From DASUGM01 sp036274055 (GTDB lineage: Bacteria > Acidobacteriota > Vicinamibacteria > Vicinamibacterales > SCN-69-37), in the NCBI GenBank assembly GCA_036274055.1, contig DASUGM010000082.1, forward strand, positions 1 through 16,607: 16,607 bases of DNA. The letters run 5' to 3'. Shown piece after piece: positions 7,302 through 14,420 of the stretch. The notes beneath the pieces are model-generated. The model was given only the letters and a program-made list of their open reading frames with translations. It did no database searches and was not told the DNA's origin. The translations under genes and the position numbers were made by a program. Each line of letters opens with the position of its first letter. Positions within the stretch are counted from its first letter, which is position 1.

Positions 7302-7323
7302 AAAGATACGATATCATATAAAC
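7302..7323. promoter_or_regulatory. 22-bp divergent antitoxin / outer-membrane gene promoter-operator
   Basis: The spacer is AT-rich in a GC-rich region. Bases 7306-7319 (ATACGATATCATAT) form an imperfect palindrome (12 of 14 positions symmetric) centred on GATATC. Plus-strand TATCAT (7312-7317) ends 6 nt before the ATG at 7324. Minus-strand TATCGT (7313..7308) ends 6 nt before the ATG at 7301. One protein bound here could control both genes. Confidence 0.5.
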
Positions 7324-8145
7324 ATGAGATACACCGTGGCTGCCCTGGTTCTGCTCGTCCCCACCGTTGCCTTCGCCCAGTCGGCCGACGACGTCGCGTC
7401 GCGCGTCGGCGTCGTCGCCCGGACCATGTCGGTGGACGCGCCGGAGAAATGGAAGTTCGACAGCGTCTTCGGCACCGACGTCAAACGCGGCAATGCGGAT
7501 ACGACGGCGATGCGGTTCACCGCGGTGTACCTGCGCAATACCGGGACCTGGCGCTTTGGCACCTACGGCAGCGCCGCGATCGAGCACGACAACGGTGTCA
7601 AGACCAACGACCGTGCCGGCCTCAACTTCGCCGCCGCCAAGACCATGTCGACGACGCTGCGGCTGGTGATGCTCGAGGAAATCGTCCGCGCCCCGCTCGA
7701 CGGCCTGGACCTGCGCAACCTGCTCGGCTCGGTCGTCGTGTGGACGCCGGGCAAGACCGCGCCACCGGCCCGGGCCAAGGACGCTCCCCCGGCTCCGGTC
7801 CGAAAACTCGAAACCAGTATCTACGCCGGCGCCGGATGGGCATCCGAGACCTACATCGACGCCACGCCGGGCAACGACTACGGCGCCGCGCTCGCCGGCG
7901 CCAGCGCGACGGTGACGCTGTCGCCGACGGCGACGCTGGCCCTGGTCCAGAGTTACACGCACGATCTGACCGAGTCGGAGAACTTCAAGCTCGGCACCAT
8001 CGTGGCAATGAAAGCGGCGATCAACACCGTGTTCGGCGTCCAGCTCAGCTACGCGCTGGCCTACGATCATCACCCGCTCGCCGGCGTGAAGACGACCAAC
8101 AACGCTTTCAGCGCCGGCTTTACCGTCGGCTGGAAGGCGAAGTAG
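7324..8145 (+). CDS. DUF481-like outer-membrane protein with signal peptide
   Basis: 273 residues. A clear signal peptide, MRYTVAALVLLVPTVAFAQ, has likely cleavage after about residue 18-19. The mature protein alternates short strands suited to a beta-barrel, for example MRFTAVYLRNTGTWRFGTYG, TSIYAGAGWASETYI and ATVTLSPTATLALVQSYTH. It ends with AYDHHPLAGVKTTNNAFSAG and an aromatic strand. The YxxxPxxGxKxTx motif near the C-terminus is typical of DUF481 salt-induced outer-membrane proteins. A Pro/Ala-rich stretch (about 141-159, APPARAKDAPPAPV) is probably an extracellular or periplasmic loop. Function is unknown. The start is fixed by the signal peptide. The 3' end overlaps the convergent SGNH gene by 26 nt. 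Confidence 0.72.
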   Translation: MRYTVAALVLLVPTVAFAQSADDVASRVGVVARTMSVDAPEKWKFDSVFGTDVKRGNADTTAMRFTAVYLRNTGTWRFGTYGSAAIEHDNGVKTNDRAGLNFAAAKTMSTTLRLVMLEEIVRAPLDGLDLRNLLGSVVVWTPGKTAPPARAKDAPPAPVRKLETSIYAGAGWASETYIDATPGNDYGAALAGASATVTLSPTATLALVQSYTHDLTESENFKLGTIVAMKAAINTVFGVQLSYALAYDHHPLAGVKTTNNAFSAGFTVGWKAK

Positions 8146-8743
8146 GAACGCCTTCGAGCACCCGCAGGAGAACGGCCTCGATGACGTCGGCCATTCGTCG
8201 ATAGCCGTCGACGTCGGGGTGCAGCCCGTCGGGGGATCCGGCCAGCCGATCGGGGTTGTCCGGCGCCGCGCAAGCCGTCCGGGTGTCGACGAAGTGCAGC
8301 CGCGGGTCGAGCGAGGTTTCGCGCCTGATCCACGCGTTGACGTCGTGCATGCGCGCGTTCTGGTCGATGGTCGCGGTGTTGTACGGCACGATCGATCCCG
8401 CGATCACCGGCAGGCCGGCGTCGAAGGCAAGTTCGTAGAGCTGGCGCAGGTGCTGGGTGACGTAGCCGGTGCTCTTGCCCTGATAGACGTCGTTCACACC
8501 GGCGATGATGATCACCGCCGCGGCGTCGACGCCGAGCACGTCGCGGGCGAACCGGGCCGCGATCTGATCGCTGCGCTCGCCATTGACGCCGCGGTTGAGC
8601 ACCTGCCACGCCGGCTGCTTCTGCATCAGCCAATAGGCATACTGGCTTTCGACATTGCCTTCGCCGTCGGGCGGCGCCTCAATCGGCGACTTGAACAGCG
8701 GCGTGCCCGCGGTCGTCGAATCGCCGAGCGCGACGATGACCAT
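8120..8743 (-). CDS. SGNH/GDSL-family hydrolase
   Basis: 207 residues. Block I is ALGDSTTAG (nucleophile S9), block II is LNRGVNG (G52), block III is GVND (N84) and block V is DGLHPD (D172, H175), so all catalytic elements are present. SGNH enzymes are serine esterases, lipases or acyl-hydrolases; the substrate cannot be inferred. No signal peptide is visible, so it may be cytosolic, unlike the exported dipeptidase upstream. Its ATG overlaps the dipeptidase stop by 1 nt (TAATG), so the two form an operon. The C-terminal end overlaps the last 26 nt of the convergent outer-membrane gene. The tail TSPSSRR, encoded in that overlap, may be a recent extension. Confidence 0.88.
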   Translation of the reverse strand: MVIVALGDSTTAGTPLFKSPIEAPPDGEGNVESQYAYWLMQKQPAWQVLNRGVNGERSDQIAARFARDVLGVDAAAVIIIAGVNDVYQGKSTGYVTQHLRQLYELAFDAGLPVIAGSIVPYNTATIDQNARMHDVNAWIRRETSLDPRLHFVDTRTACAAPDNPDRLAGSPDGLHPDVDGYRRMADVIEAVLLRVLEGVPTSPSSRR

Positions 8744-9936
8744 TACTTCAAGACCGCTTTCATCACCCGCATGATGTTGCCGCCGGTGATCTTCTTCACC
8801 TCCGCGTCGGTGTAGCCGCGTTTCAGCAACTCGGCGACCAGCGCCGGATAGGTCGAGACATCCTCGAGGCCTTGCACCAGCTGCGTGATGCCGTCGAAGT
8901 CGCCGCCGAATCCGATGTGGTCGATCCCGGCAATCTTCCTGATGTAATCGATGTGATCCGCGACCTGGCTCAGCGTCGCCCGCGGCGTCGGGTGGGAGGC
9001 GCGCCAGGCATCCAGGCCCATCGTCACGGCCTCCGTGGTCGTCCCCGCGATCGTCTCGAGCCGCTGGCGCTCGGCGGTTTCGGCGCGATTCCACGCCGCA
9101 ACTTCGGTCGAGATGAAGCCGGGCACGAACGTCACCATGACGACGCCGCCGTTGGTCTTGAGCTGGGCGAGGATGTCGTTCGGCACGTTGCGCGGCACGT
9201 CGCAGATGCCGCGCGCCGACGAGTGCGAGAAGATCACCGGCGCGGTCGTGATTCTGAGCGCATCGGCCATCGTCGCCGGCGACGTGTGGCTGAGGTCGAC
9301 GAGCATGCCGAGCCGGTTCATCTCGCGCACCACCTGCTCGCCGAACGGAGACAGGCCGTCGAGCTTCGGCGTGTCGGTCGCCGAGTCCGCCCACGGGGCG
9401 TTGAGGCTGTGCGTCAGTGTCATGTAACGCGCGCCGAGGCGATACATGTCGCGCAGCACGCCGAGCGACGAGTTGATCGAATGGCCGCCCTCCATCCCGA
9501 TCAGCGACGCGATCCTTCCTGATTGCTGAATCTTCTCGACGTCGGCGGCGCTCAGCGCCAGCGCGAACGTCTCCGGATACCTGGCCATCATCCGGTGGAC
9601 GATGTCGATCTGCTCGAGCGTCGCGGTTACGGCCGCCGCCGTGTTGTCCGTAGGGACGTAGACCGACCAGAACTGCCCGCCGACGCCTCCGGCTCTGAGG
9701 CGGGCGATGTCGGTGTGGATCGACGGCTGCGGCTTGCGGATGTCCAGCGCGTCGACGTCGCCGGCGGCCTTCTCGCGCACCACCCACGGATAGTCGTTGT
9801 GACCGTCGATCACCGGCGTCTCCTTGAGGAGCCGCTTCGCGCGTTCGAGATTGGCGTCGTTCTGCGCGGAACTGGCGACGACGACGAGCGGCAGCAGCAG
9901 GGCGACGACCGAGACGACCACGGCAAGCTTCGACAT
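8743..9936 (-). CDS. Exported membrane dipeptidase (peptidase family M19)
   Basis: 397 residues. The N-terminal hydrophobic signal is MSKLAVVVSVVALLLPLVVV, with likely cleavage near ASSAQ. The binuclear zinc ligands of renal-dipeptidase-type enzymes are all recognisable: H46 and D48 (VIDGHNDYPW), E149 (GMEGGH), H217 (DLSHTS), H238 (FSHSSARG) and D346 (GFGGDFDG). The family cleaves dipeptides, including some D-amino-acid-containing ones, and here would act in the periplasm or at the membrane. A longer in-frame start at 9999 exists but would place the signal peptide internally and overlap the divergent gene. ATG 9936 is therefore chosen; a consensus TATAAT lies 6 nt upstream. It is first in an operon with the SGNH hydrolase. 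Confidence 0.93.
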   Translation of the reverse strand: MSKLAVVVSVVALLLPLVVVASSAQNDANLERAKRLLKETPVIDGHNDYPWVVREKAAGDVDALDIRKPQPSIHTDIARLRAGGVGGQFWSVYVPTDNTAAAVTATLEQIDIVHRMMARYPETFALALSAADVEKIQQSGRIASLIGMEGGHSINSSLGVLRDMYRLGARYMTLTHSLNAPWADSATDTPKLDGLSPFGEQVVREMNRLGMLVDLSHTSPATMADALRITTAPVIFSHSSARGICDVPRNVPNDILAQLKTNGGVVMVTFVPGFISTEVAAWNRAETAERQRLETIAGTTTEAVTMGLDAWRASHPTPRATLSQVADHIDYIRKIAGIDHIGFGGDFDGITQLVQGLEDVSTYPALVAELLKRGYTDAEVKKITGGNIMRVMKAVLK

Positions 9937-9942
9937 GAACCG

Positions 9943-9950
9943 ATTATAGT
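9943..9950. promoter_or_regulatory. Overlapping divergent -10 boxes (dipeptidase / M20D gene)
   Basis: Consensus TATAAT on minus (9948..9943) ends 6 nt before the dipeptidase ATG at 9936, placing the expected transcription start at or next to the A of ATG. TATAGT on plus (9945-9950) shares most of these bases and would serve the M20D gene. The M20D gene also has a strong Shine-Dalgarno, GGAGG, at 9960-9964. No good -35 hexamer is seen for either. Confidence 0.6.
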
Positions 9951-9973
9951 GAGCCACGCGGAGGCGCGAAAAA

Positions 9974-11242
9974 ATGACACGGACGATTGGCCTTCTCATC
10001 CTGTGTGGCGCGGTTGCGCCTTTTGCGCAGACGCCGTCGCTGCAAACCCGCGTCGACGCGATCGCGAAGGAACTGCACCCGGGCGCGATCGAGGTCAGGC
10101 GCGATCTGCATCGCTATCCCGAACTCGGCTTCCGCGAGAAGCGCACCGCCGGCATCGTCGCCGACAAACTGCGAGCGCTGAAATTCGATGAGGTGCGGAC
10201 CGGCGTCGGTGTGACCGGCGTCGTCGGCGTGCTCAAGGGCGCGAAGCCGGGGCCGGTGATCGCAGTGCGCGCCGACATGGACGCCCTGCCGGTGCAGGAG
10301 TTGATCGAGGTCCCGTACAAATCGACGGTGGCGAACGTCAAGCATGCCTGCGGCCATGACATGCATACCGCGGTGGCCCTCGGCGTCGCCGAGATCATGA
10401 GCCGGCTGCGCGCCGATCTGCCCGGCACCGTGGTGTTTCTCTTCCAGCCGGCCGAAGAAGGCGATCCGGATGGCGGTCCGACCGGCGCCCGCCGCGTGCT
10501 CGAGGACTGGCCGCTGACCAATCCGACGCCGGTCGCGATCTTCGGCCTCCACACGATGCCCGCGCTGCGCGTCGGCCAGGTCGGCTACGTCAGCGGCTCG
10601 CAGATGGCGAGTTCCGATCGTTTCGTCGCGACGATCATCGGCAAGTCCACGCACGGTGCGATGCCGCACACCGGGATCGATCCCGTACCCATCGCCGCGC
10701 AGGCGATCTCTGCGTTTCAGACGATTCCCAGCCGGCAGATCGACGCGCAGACGCCGACCGTCGTCACCGTGGGAACGATCTCCGGCGGCACACGGTTCAA
10801 CATCGTCGCCGACAAGGTCACGATGACCGGCACGGTGCGCTCGCTGAGCCCGACCGGTCCGGACATGGTCAAGGAGCGGATGGAGACGATCCTCAAGGGC
10901 ATCACGTCGAGCTTCGGCGCGACGTTCACGCTCGACTACATCAAGACGACGCCGGTCACGTACAACGAGCCGAAACTCGCGGCGAGCTCGGCGGCCGCGC
11001 TTGCCACCGCCGTCGGCAAGGACAACGTCATCATTCCCAACGCGCAGATGGTCGCCGAGGATTTCGCGTTCTACCAGCAGAAGATTCCCGGCTTCTATTT
11101 CTTCGTCGGCGTCGGCAATCCGGAAAAGGGCATCACCGCGATGTGGCACACCGAGTACTTCGACATCGACGAGGACGCGATTCTGGTGGGCATGCGCGCG
11201 ATGAGCGCGGTGGTTTTGCGAGCTCTCGCGGGGCAGTCTTGA
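9974..11242 (+). CDS. Exported M20D-family metal-dependent amidohydrolase
   Basis: 422 residues. A signal peptide-like start, MTRTIGLLILCGAVAPFAQ, is followed by the complete M20D set: RRDLHRYPELGFRE (about 42-55), AVRADMDALPVQE (97-109), HACGHDMH (124-131, with C126 and H128), FQPAEEG (E161-E162), GLHTMP (H193), HGAMPHTGIDP (227-237), AEDFAFY (361-367) and MWHTEYF (H392). Relatives hydrolyse N-acyl amino acids or peptides such as hippurate, IAA-amino acids and N-acetyl-diaminopimelate; the exact substrate is uncertain. The export signal points to periplasmic catabolism together with the divergent M19 dipeptidase. GGAGG at 9960-9964 with 9-nt spacing supports the ATG at 9974. The stop codon lies inside the first units of the following heptamer repeat. 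Confidence 0.92.
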   Translation: MTRTIGLLILCGAVAPFAQTPSLQTRVDAIAKELHPGAIEVRRDLHRYPELGFREKRTAGIVADKLRALKFDEVRTGVGVTGVVGVLKGAKPGPVIAVRADMDALPVQELIEVPYKSTVANVKHACGHDMHTAVALGVAEIMSRLRADLPGTVVFLFQPAEEGDPDGGPTGARRVLEDWPLTNPTPVAIFGLHTMPALRVGQVGYVSGSQMASSDRFVATIIGKSTHGAMPHTGIDPVPIAAQAISAFQTIPSRQIDAQTPTVVTVGTISGGTRFNIVADKVTMTGTVRSLSPTGPDMVKERMETILKGITSSFGATFTLDYIKTTPVTYNEPKLAASSAAALATAVGKDNVIIPNAQMVAEDFAFYQQKIPGFYFFVGVGNPEKGITAMWHTEYFDIDEDAILVGMRAMSAVVLRALAGQS

Positions 11243-11373
11243 GTCTTCGGTCTTGGGTCTTGGGTCTCTGGTCTTGGGTCGGACCTGAGGCTTGACCCTA
11301 GACCCTAGACCCAAGTCTCAAGACCCAAGACCCAAGACCCAAGACCCAAGACCCACGACCCAAGACCCAAGAC
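11237..11373. repeat. TCTTGGG / GACCCAA heptamer-repeat hairpin at a convergent junction
   Basis: The left arm (11237-11278) has six 7-mers near TCTTGGG. The right arm (11294-11373) has eleven in-register 7-mers near GACCCAA (seven exact; variants gacccta twice, gtctcaa, gacccac) plus a partial unit. The arms are complementary, so transcripts from either side could fold into long hairpins in many registers. The element covers the M20D stop codon (11240-11242) and ends 3 nt before the ADOP2 stop at 11377, so the whole intergenic region is repeat. Bidirectional termination is a plausible role. Confidence 0.85.
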
Positions 11374-11376
11374 GGA

Positions 11377-14037
11377 TCAACGTCTGAGCAACCCCGCGGC
11401 GTTGACCCGCGCCGCATGCCGCGCCGGCAGCGCACTGGCCAGGAATCCGACGACCGCCAGCGTCAGCGTGATCGTCGCCACCAGCGACGGCTGCAGCGCG
11501 ACGATGCCGAAGAGCGCGCTCTCCATCAGGCGCGCCAGGCCGATCGCGATGGCCAGGCCGAGCGACAGACCGATCCCGGTGAGCCAGCCGGCCTGTTTCA
11601 ACGTCAGCTTGAGAATCTGCGACGACGTCGCGCCGAGCGCCATGCGCACGCCCATCTCGTGGCGCCGCGCGACAACGAAGTGCGACATCACGCCGTAGAT
11701 GCCGAATGCGGCAAGCACCAGCGCGACGATGCCGAACGCCGCCATCAACGAAGCGATGAAGCGCAGTCCGGTCGTCCGCTCGTGCAGCGCGTCTGTCATC
11801 GTCATCACCTGATACGGCGGCACCGAGCGGTCGACGCTGGCAATGGCGGCGCGCAACGGATCAGTGAGCGCGGCGGGATCACCCTTGGCGCGCGCGACCA
11901 GAGTCACCGTGGCGCTCGGTACCTGGGAAACCGGCGCGAAGACCGTCGGCGAGTGACGATTTGCGAACCAGTCGTCGATGACGTCCCCGGTGACGCCGAC
12001 GATCGTCGCCCAGGTCTGGTCCGTGGTCCCGATGCGAATGCGACGGCCGAGCGGCGGGCCGTCCGACAAATATTGACGCGCGAACGATTCGCTCACCAAC
12101 GCCACGCGCTGCGTGTCGGCGAGATCCGCGCTGGTGATCGCGCGCCCGGAGGTCACTGGAATGCGCAGGGTCTCGAGGTAGTGCGCCGAAATCGACCGGA
12201 AGCTGGCGATGATGGGCGCGTCCGGATTCTCGGCGACGCCGTCGATGGCGATGCGCCGGCTCGAATTCGACGACAACGCCGGGACGATCGTCGAGGTGCC
12301 GATCTGCTCCACGCCGGGCACGGCCGAGCCGGCTTCGAGCAGGCGCTCGACGTAGTTCGCCCGCGCCGCCGGCGTCTGATATTGAGCCTCCGGCAACTGC
12401 AGACGGAAACGAATCACGCCTTCGGGTTCGTATCCCTGCGGCCCGCTCGCAAAACGCTGCGCGCCGACCGCGGACAGCGCTGAGACCACGAGCAGCGGCA
12501 GCGCCAGCGCGATCTCGGCGATCACGAGACCGCGGCGCAGGCGGGAGCGCGCCCGGCCGGCGGACATCGAGCGGCTGCCGTCGGTAATCGCCGCGGTCAG
12601 CTGCGTGCGCGATGCTTGCACCGCCGGCAGCAGGCCGAAGACGATTGACGTCGCCACCGCCGCCGCGATCGTGAACAGCACGACGCGAGTGTCAATGCCG
12701 AGGTGCGTCCAGCCGGCGACGAACTTCACGAGCTGCGGCGGCATCGCCGACTTCAGCGATTGCACCGCCGCGAACGCCACCGCGAGGGCCAGGGGCACGG
12801 CGGCCAGCGCCATGACCAGGCTTTCGATCAGCAGCTGCCGGACGATCTGCGCGCGCCCGGCGCCAATCGCCAGCCGCACCGCCAGTTCGTGCTGACGCTC
12901 GGCCGCGCGCGCGATCAGGAGGCTGGCGACGTTGGTGCAGGCGATCAGCAGCACGAACACGGCCGCCGCCTGCCACAGCCACAGGATCTGCGGCATGCCG
13001 ATGTCGATCATCGCCGCGCTGAACGGACGCGCGATGACCTGTCGGCCGCGGGTGCCCTCGGCGGAGATCGCACGCTGCCGTTCGTAGAGCGACGCCAGTT
13101 GCGACTGCGCCGCGTCGAGCGTTCCACCTGGCGGCAGCTCGGCGACCACGGTCAAGTAGTGATCGGTGCGATCGGCGGCGTCCTTCTGCGAAAGCGCGAG
13201 CGGGCCCCACAACTCGGTGCCGTCGGGGTACGTGAAGCCGGGCGAGGCGATGCCGACGATCTGATGCGGCACGCCATCGAGCAGCAACTGCGAGCCGACC
13301 ACGTCGCGCCGTGCGCCGAAGCTGCGATGCCAGAGACCGTCGGAAATGACGATCTGCTTGTCGTTGCCGGCGACCATGTCGCTGTCCTGCAGAAGGCGGC
13401 CCGCCTGCGCGCTGCCGCCCAGCATCGAAAAGAACTGCGGCGTCACGCGTTGACCGCCGACCCGCTCGGGATGGTCCGCGCCGGCCATGTTGACGTCCCA
13501 CCAGCCCATCGCCGCGATCCGCGGGAAGCCGGTGGCGTCGCGCTGGAAGTCCAGGAACGCCGCGTTTGAGACGGTTTCCTTCGGATACGGATCGGCCTGC
13601 GAGTTCTCGGAGATCACGACCAGCCGATCGACGTCGGGGATCGGGAACGGTCGGAGCATCAGCGCGTCGACCATGTTGAAGGTCGCGGCGTTGGCGCCGA
13701 GGCCGAGCGCGAGGGTGGCAAGAACGATCAGCGCGACGAGCGGGCGCTGTCTGAGCGAGCGCACGGCGATGCGAGCGTCGTGAAACCACGTCGTCATGAA
13801 TCCGTCTCCTGGTGATCGCAGAAAGGCGCTGATGCCGGCGCCAAAGGTTCCGGCCGCGATCGCGATCGCCTGGCGCCAGTACCACGCGCGGGCGCGGAAT
13901 CGGCCGCTCGTGGCCGAGAGCGACGCGAACTCCTCGCCGAGATCGCCGAGCGTGACGTCGCGCCAGCGTTCGTCGCGCACGGCAGAGTGGGCGAGCCAAC
14001 GGGCGAGCCGCGGCGGTTGCGGGCCTCGGCCAATCAC
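11377..14037 (-). CDS. ADOP-type duplicated permease, ADOP2
   Basis: 886 residues from a GTG at 14037. Residues 1-80 are a prefix of a different type from ADOP1: PPRLARWLA, RDVTLGDLGEEF, RARAWYWRQ, then a helix at about 54-73. The permease follows, with first helix about 99-125 (TLALGLGANAATFNMVDAL), MacB-like core to about 345, and FtsX helices about 353-377, 403-425 and 452-472. A second copy begins with a helix at about 502-525 and ends with three helices and LPARHAARVNAAGLLRR. The GTG overlaps the PadR2 stop by 4 nt (GTGA), so translation is probably coupled. An open frame continues upstream but only as an out-of-frame shadow of PadR2. No ATPase partner is nearby. Substrate unknown. Confidence 0.9.
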   Translation of the reverse strand: MIGRGPQPPRLARWLAHSAVRDERWRDVTLGDLGEEFASLSATSGRFRARAWYWRQAIAIAAGTFGAGISAFLRSPGDGFMTTWFHDARIAVRSLRQRPLVALIVLATLALGLGANAATFNMVDALMLRPFPIPDVDRLVVISENSQADPYPKETVSNAAFLDFQRDATGFPRIAAMGWWDVNMAGADHPERVGGQRVTPQFFSMLGGSAQAGRLLQDSDMVAGNDKQIVISDGLWHRSFGARRDVVGSQLLLDGVPHQIVGIASPGFTYPDGTELWGPLALSQKDAADRTDHYLTVVAELPPGGTLDAAQSQLASLYERQRAISAEGTRGRQVIARPFSAAMIDIGMPQILWLWQAAAVFVLLIACTNVASLLIARAAERQHELAVRLAIGAGRAQIVRQLLIESLVMALAAVPLALAVAFAAVQSLKSAMPPQLVKFVAGWTHLGIDTRVVLFTIAAAVATSIVFGLLPAVQASRTQLTAAITDGSRSMSAGRARSRLRRGLVIAEIALALPLLVVSALSAVGAQRFASGPQGYEPEGVIRFRLQLPEAQYQTPAARANYVERLLEAGSAVPGVEQIGTSTIVPALSSNSSRRIAIDGVAENPDAPIIASFRSISAHYLETLRIPVTSGRAITSADLADTQRVALVSESFARQYLSDGPPLGRRIRIGTTDQTWATIVGVTGDVIDDWFANRHSPTVFAPVSQVPSATVTLVARAKGDPAALTDPLRAAIASVDRSVPPYQVMTMTDALHERTTGLRFIASLMAAFGIVALVLAAFGIYGVMSHFVVARRHEMGVRMALGATSSQILKLTLKQAGWLTGIGLSLGLAIAIGLARLMESALFGIVALQPSLVATITLTLAVVGFLASALPARHAARVNAAGLLRR
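13795..13810 (-). promoter_or_regulatory. Internal Shine-Dalgarno and ATG within ADOP2
   Basis: AGGAGA at 13810..13805 lies 7 nt before the in-frame ATG at 13797 (Met81). This is a near-ideal ribosome-binding site, much better than anything before the GTG start. Translation from it would give an 806-residue protein beginning MTTWFHDARIAVRSLRQRP, the normal N-terminus of the permease module without the prefix. Confidence 0.6.
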
Positions 14038-14369
14038 CGGCGCGGCTCCAGCACCGTCTCCAGCCCGGCGGCCATCGTCGTCATCGCCGCCCGGGCGGCG
14101 CGGATGGCATCGACGCCGACCTCCGTCACGGCGAAGTAACGACGGGCGCGGCCGCCGCGCACTGCAGTCGGGTCCCCGAGCCACGAGCGCACGAGGCCTT
14201 TGGCTTCGAGGCGATCAAGCGAGGTGTAGAGCGCGCCCCGGGCGATCTCGCGGCCGGATTTTTCGGCCAGCATCCGGCGAATCGGGACGGTGTAGGCGTC
14301 GTCTCCGCACCGCAGAATGGCGAGCAGCACGAGGTGTTCGAGCTCGCCTAAATAAGGAGCGTCAGGCAT
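14034..14369 (-). CDS. PadR-family transcriptional regulator (PadR2)
   Basis: 111 residues. The winged-helix pattern is LGELEHLVLLAILRCGDDAY (about 7-26), then IARGALYTSLDRLEAKGLV (about 42-60) and a basic wing, GGRARRYFAVTEVGVDAI (about 72-89). It would act as a cytoplasmic repressor of its own operon with ADOP2, whose GTG overlaps the TGA by 4 nt. It belongs to the PadR group often found before prefix-bearing ADOP genes and differs in sequence from PadR1. TACAAT at 14383..14378 ends 8 nt before the ATG with no Shine-Dalgarno, suggesting a near-leaderless mRNA. Confidence 0.9.
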   Translation of the reverse strand: MPDAPYLGELEHLVLLAILRCGDDAYTVPIRRMLAEKSGREIARGALYTSLDRLEAKGLVRSWLGDPTAVRGGRARRYFAVTEVGVDAIRAARAAMTTMAAGLETVLEPRR

Positions 14370-14377
14370 AAGACTGC

Positions 14378-14383
14378 ATTGTA
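14378..14383 (-). promoter_or_regulatory. Candidate -10 box of the padR2-ADOP2 operon
   Basis: TACAAT on the minus strand, 8 nt before the PadR2 ATG, matches the sigma-70 -10 consensus at five of six positions. No clear -35 was found. Confidence 0.45.
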
Positions 14384-14420
14384 GGCTTAATACGACTGCG
14401 ACGCCGAAAGGTTTGAAAAG

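Noticed and set aside
9979..10032. Lipoprotein signal in the M20D protein (LLILCGA)
   Set aside because: The residue before Cys is Leu, which does not fit the lipobox; an ordinary signal peptide is more likely.
9944..11314. 456-residue open frame antisense to the M20D gene
   Set aside because: Arg/Asp/His-rich shadow typical of high-GC codon bias; the M20D motifs on the plus strand are complete.
11294..11373. CRISPR-like array
   Set aside because: The units are contiguous 7-mers without spacers, and no Cas gene is present.
14038..14184. Longer N-terminus for ADOP2
   Set aside because: The extra residues are an out-of-frame translation of PadR2; the GTG at 14037 overlapping the PadR2 stop starts the recognisable prefix.
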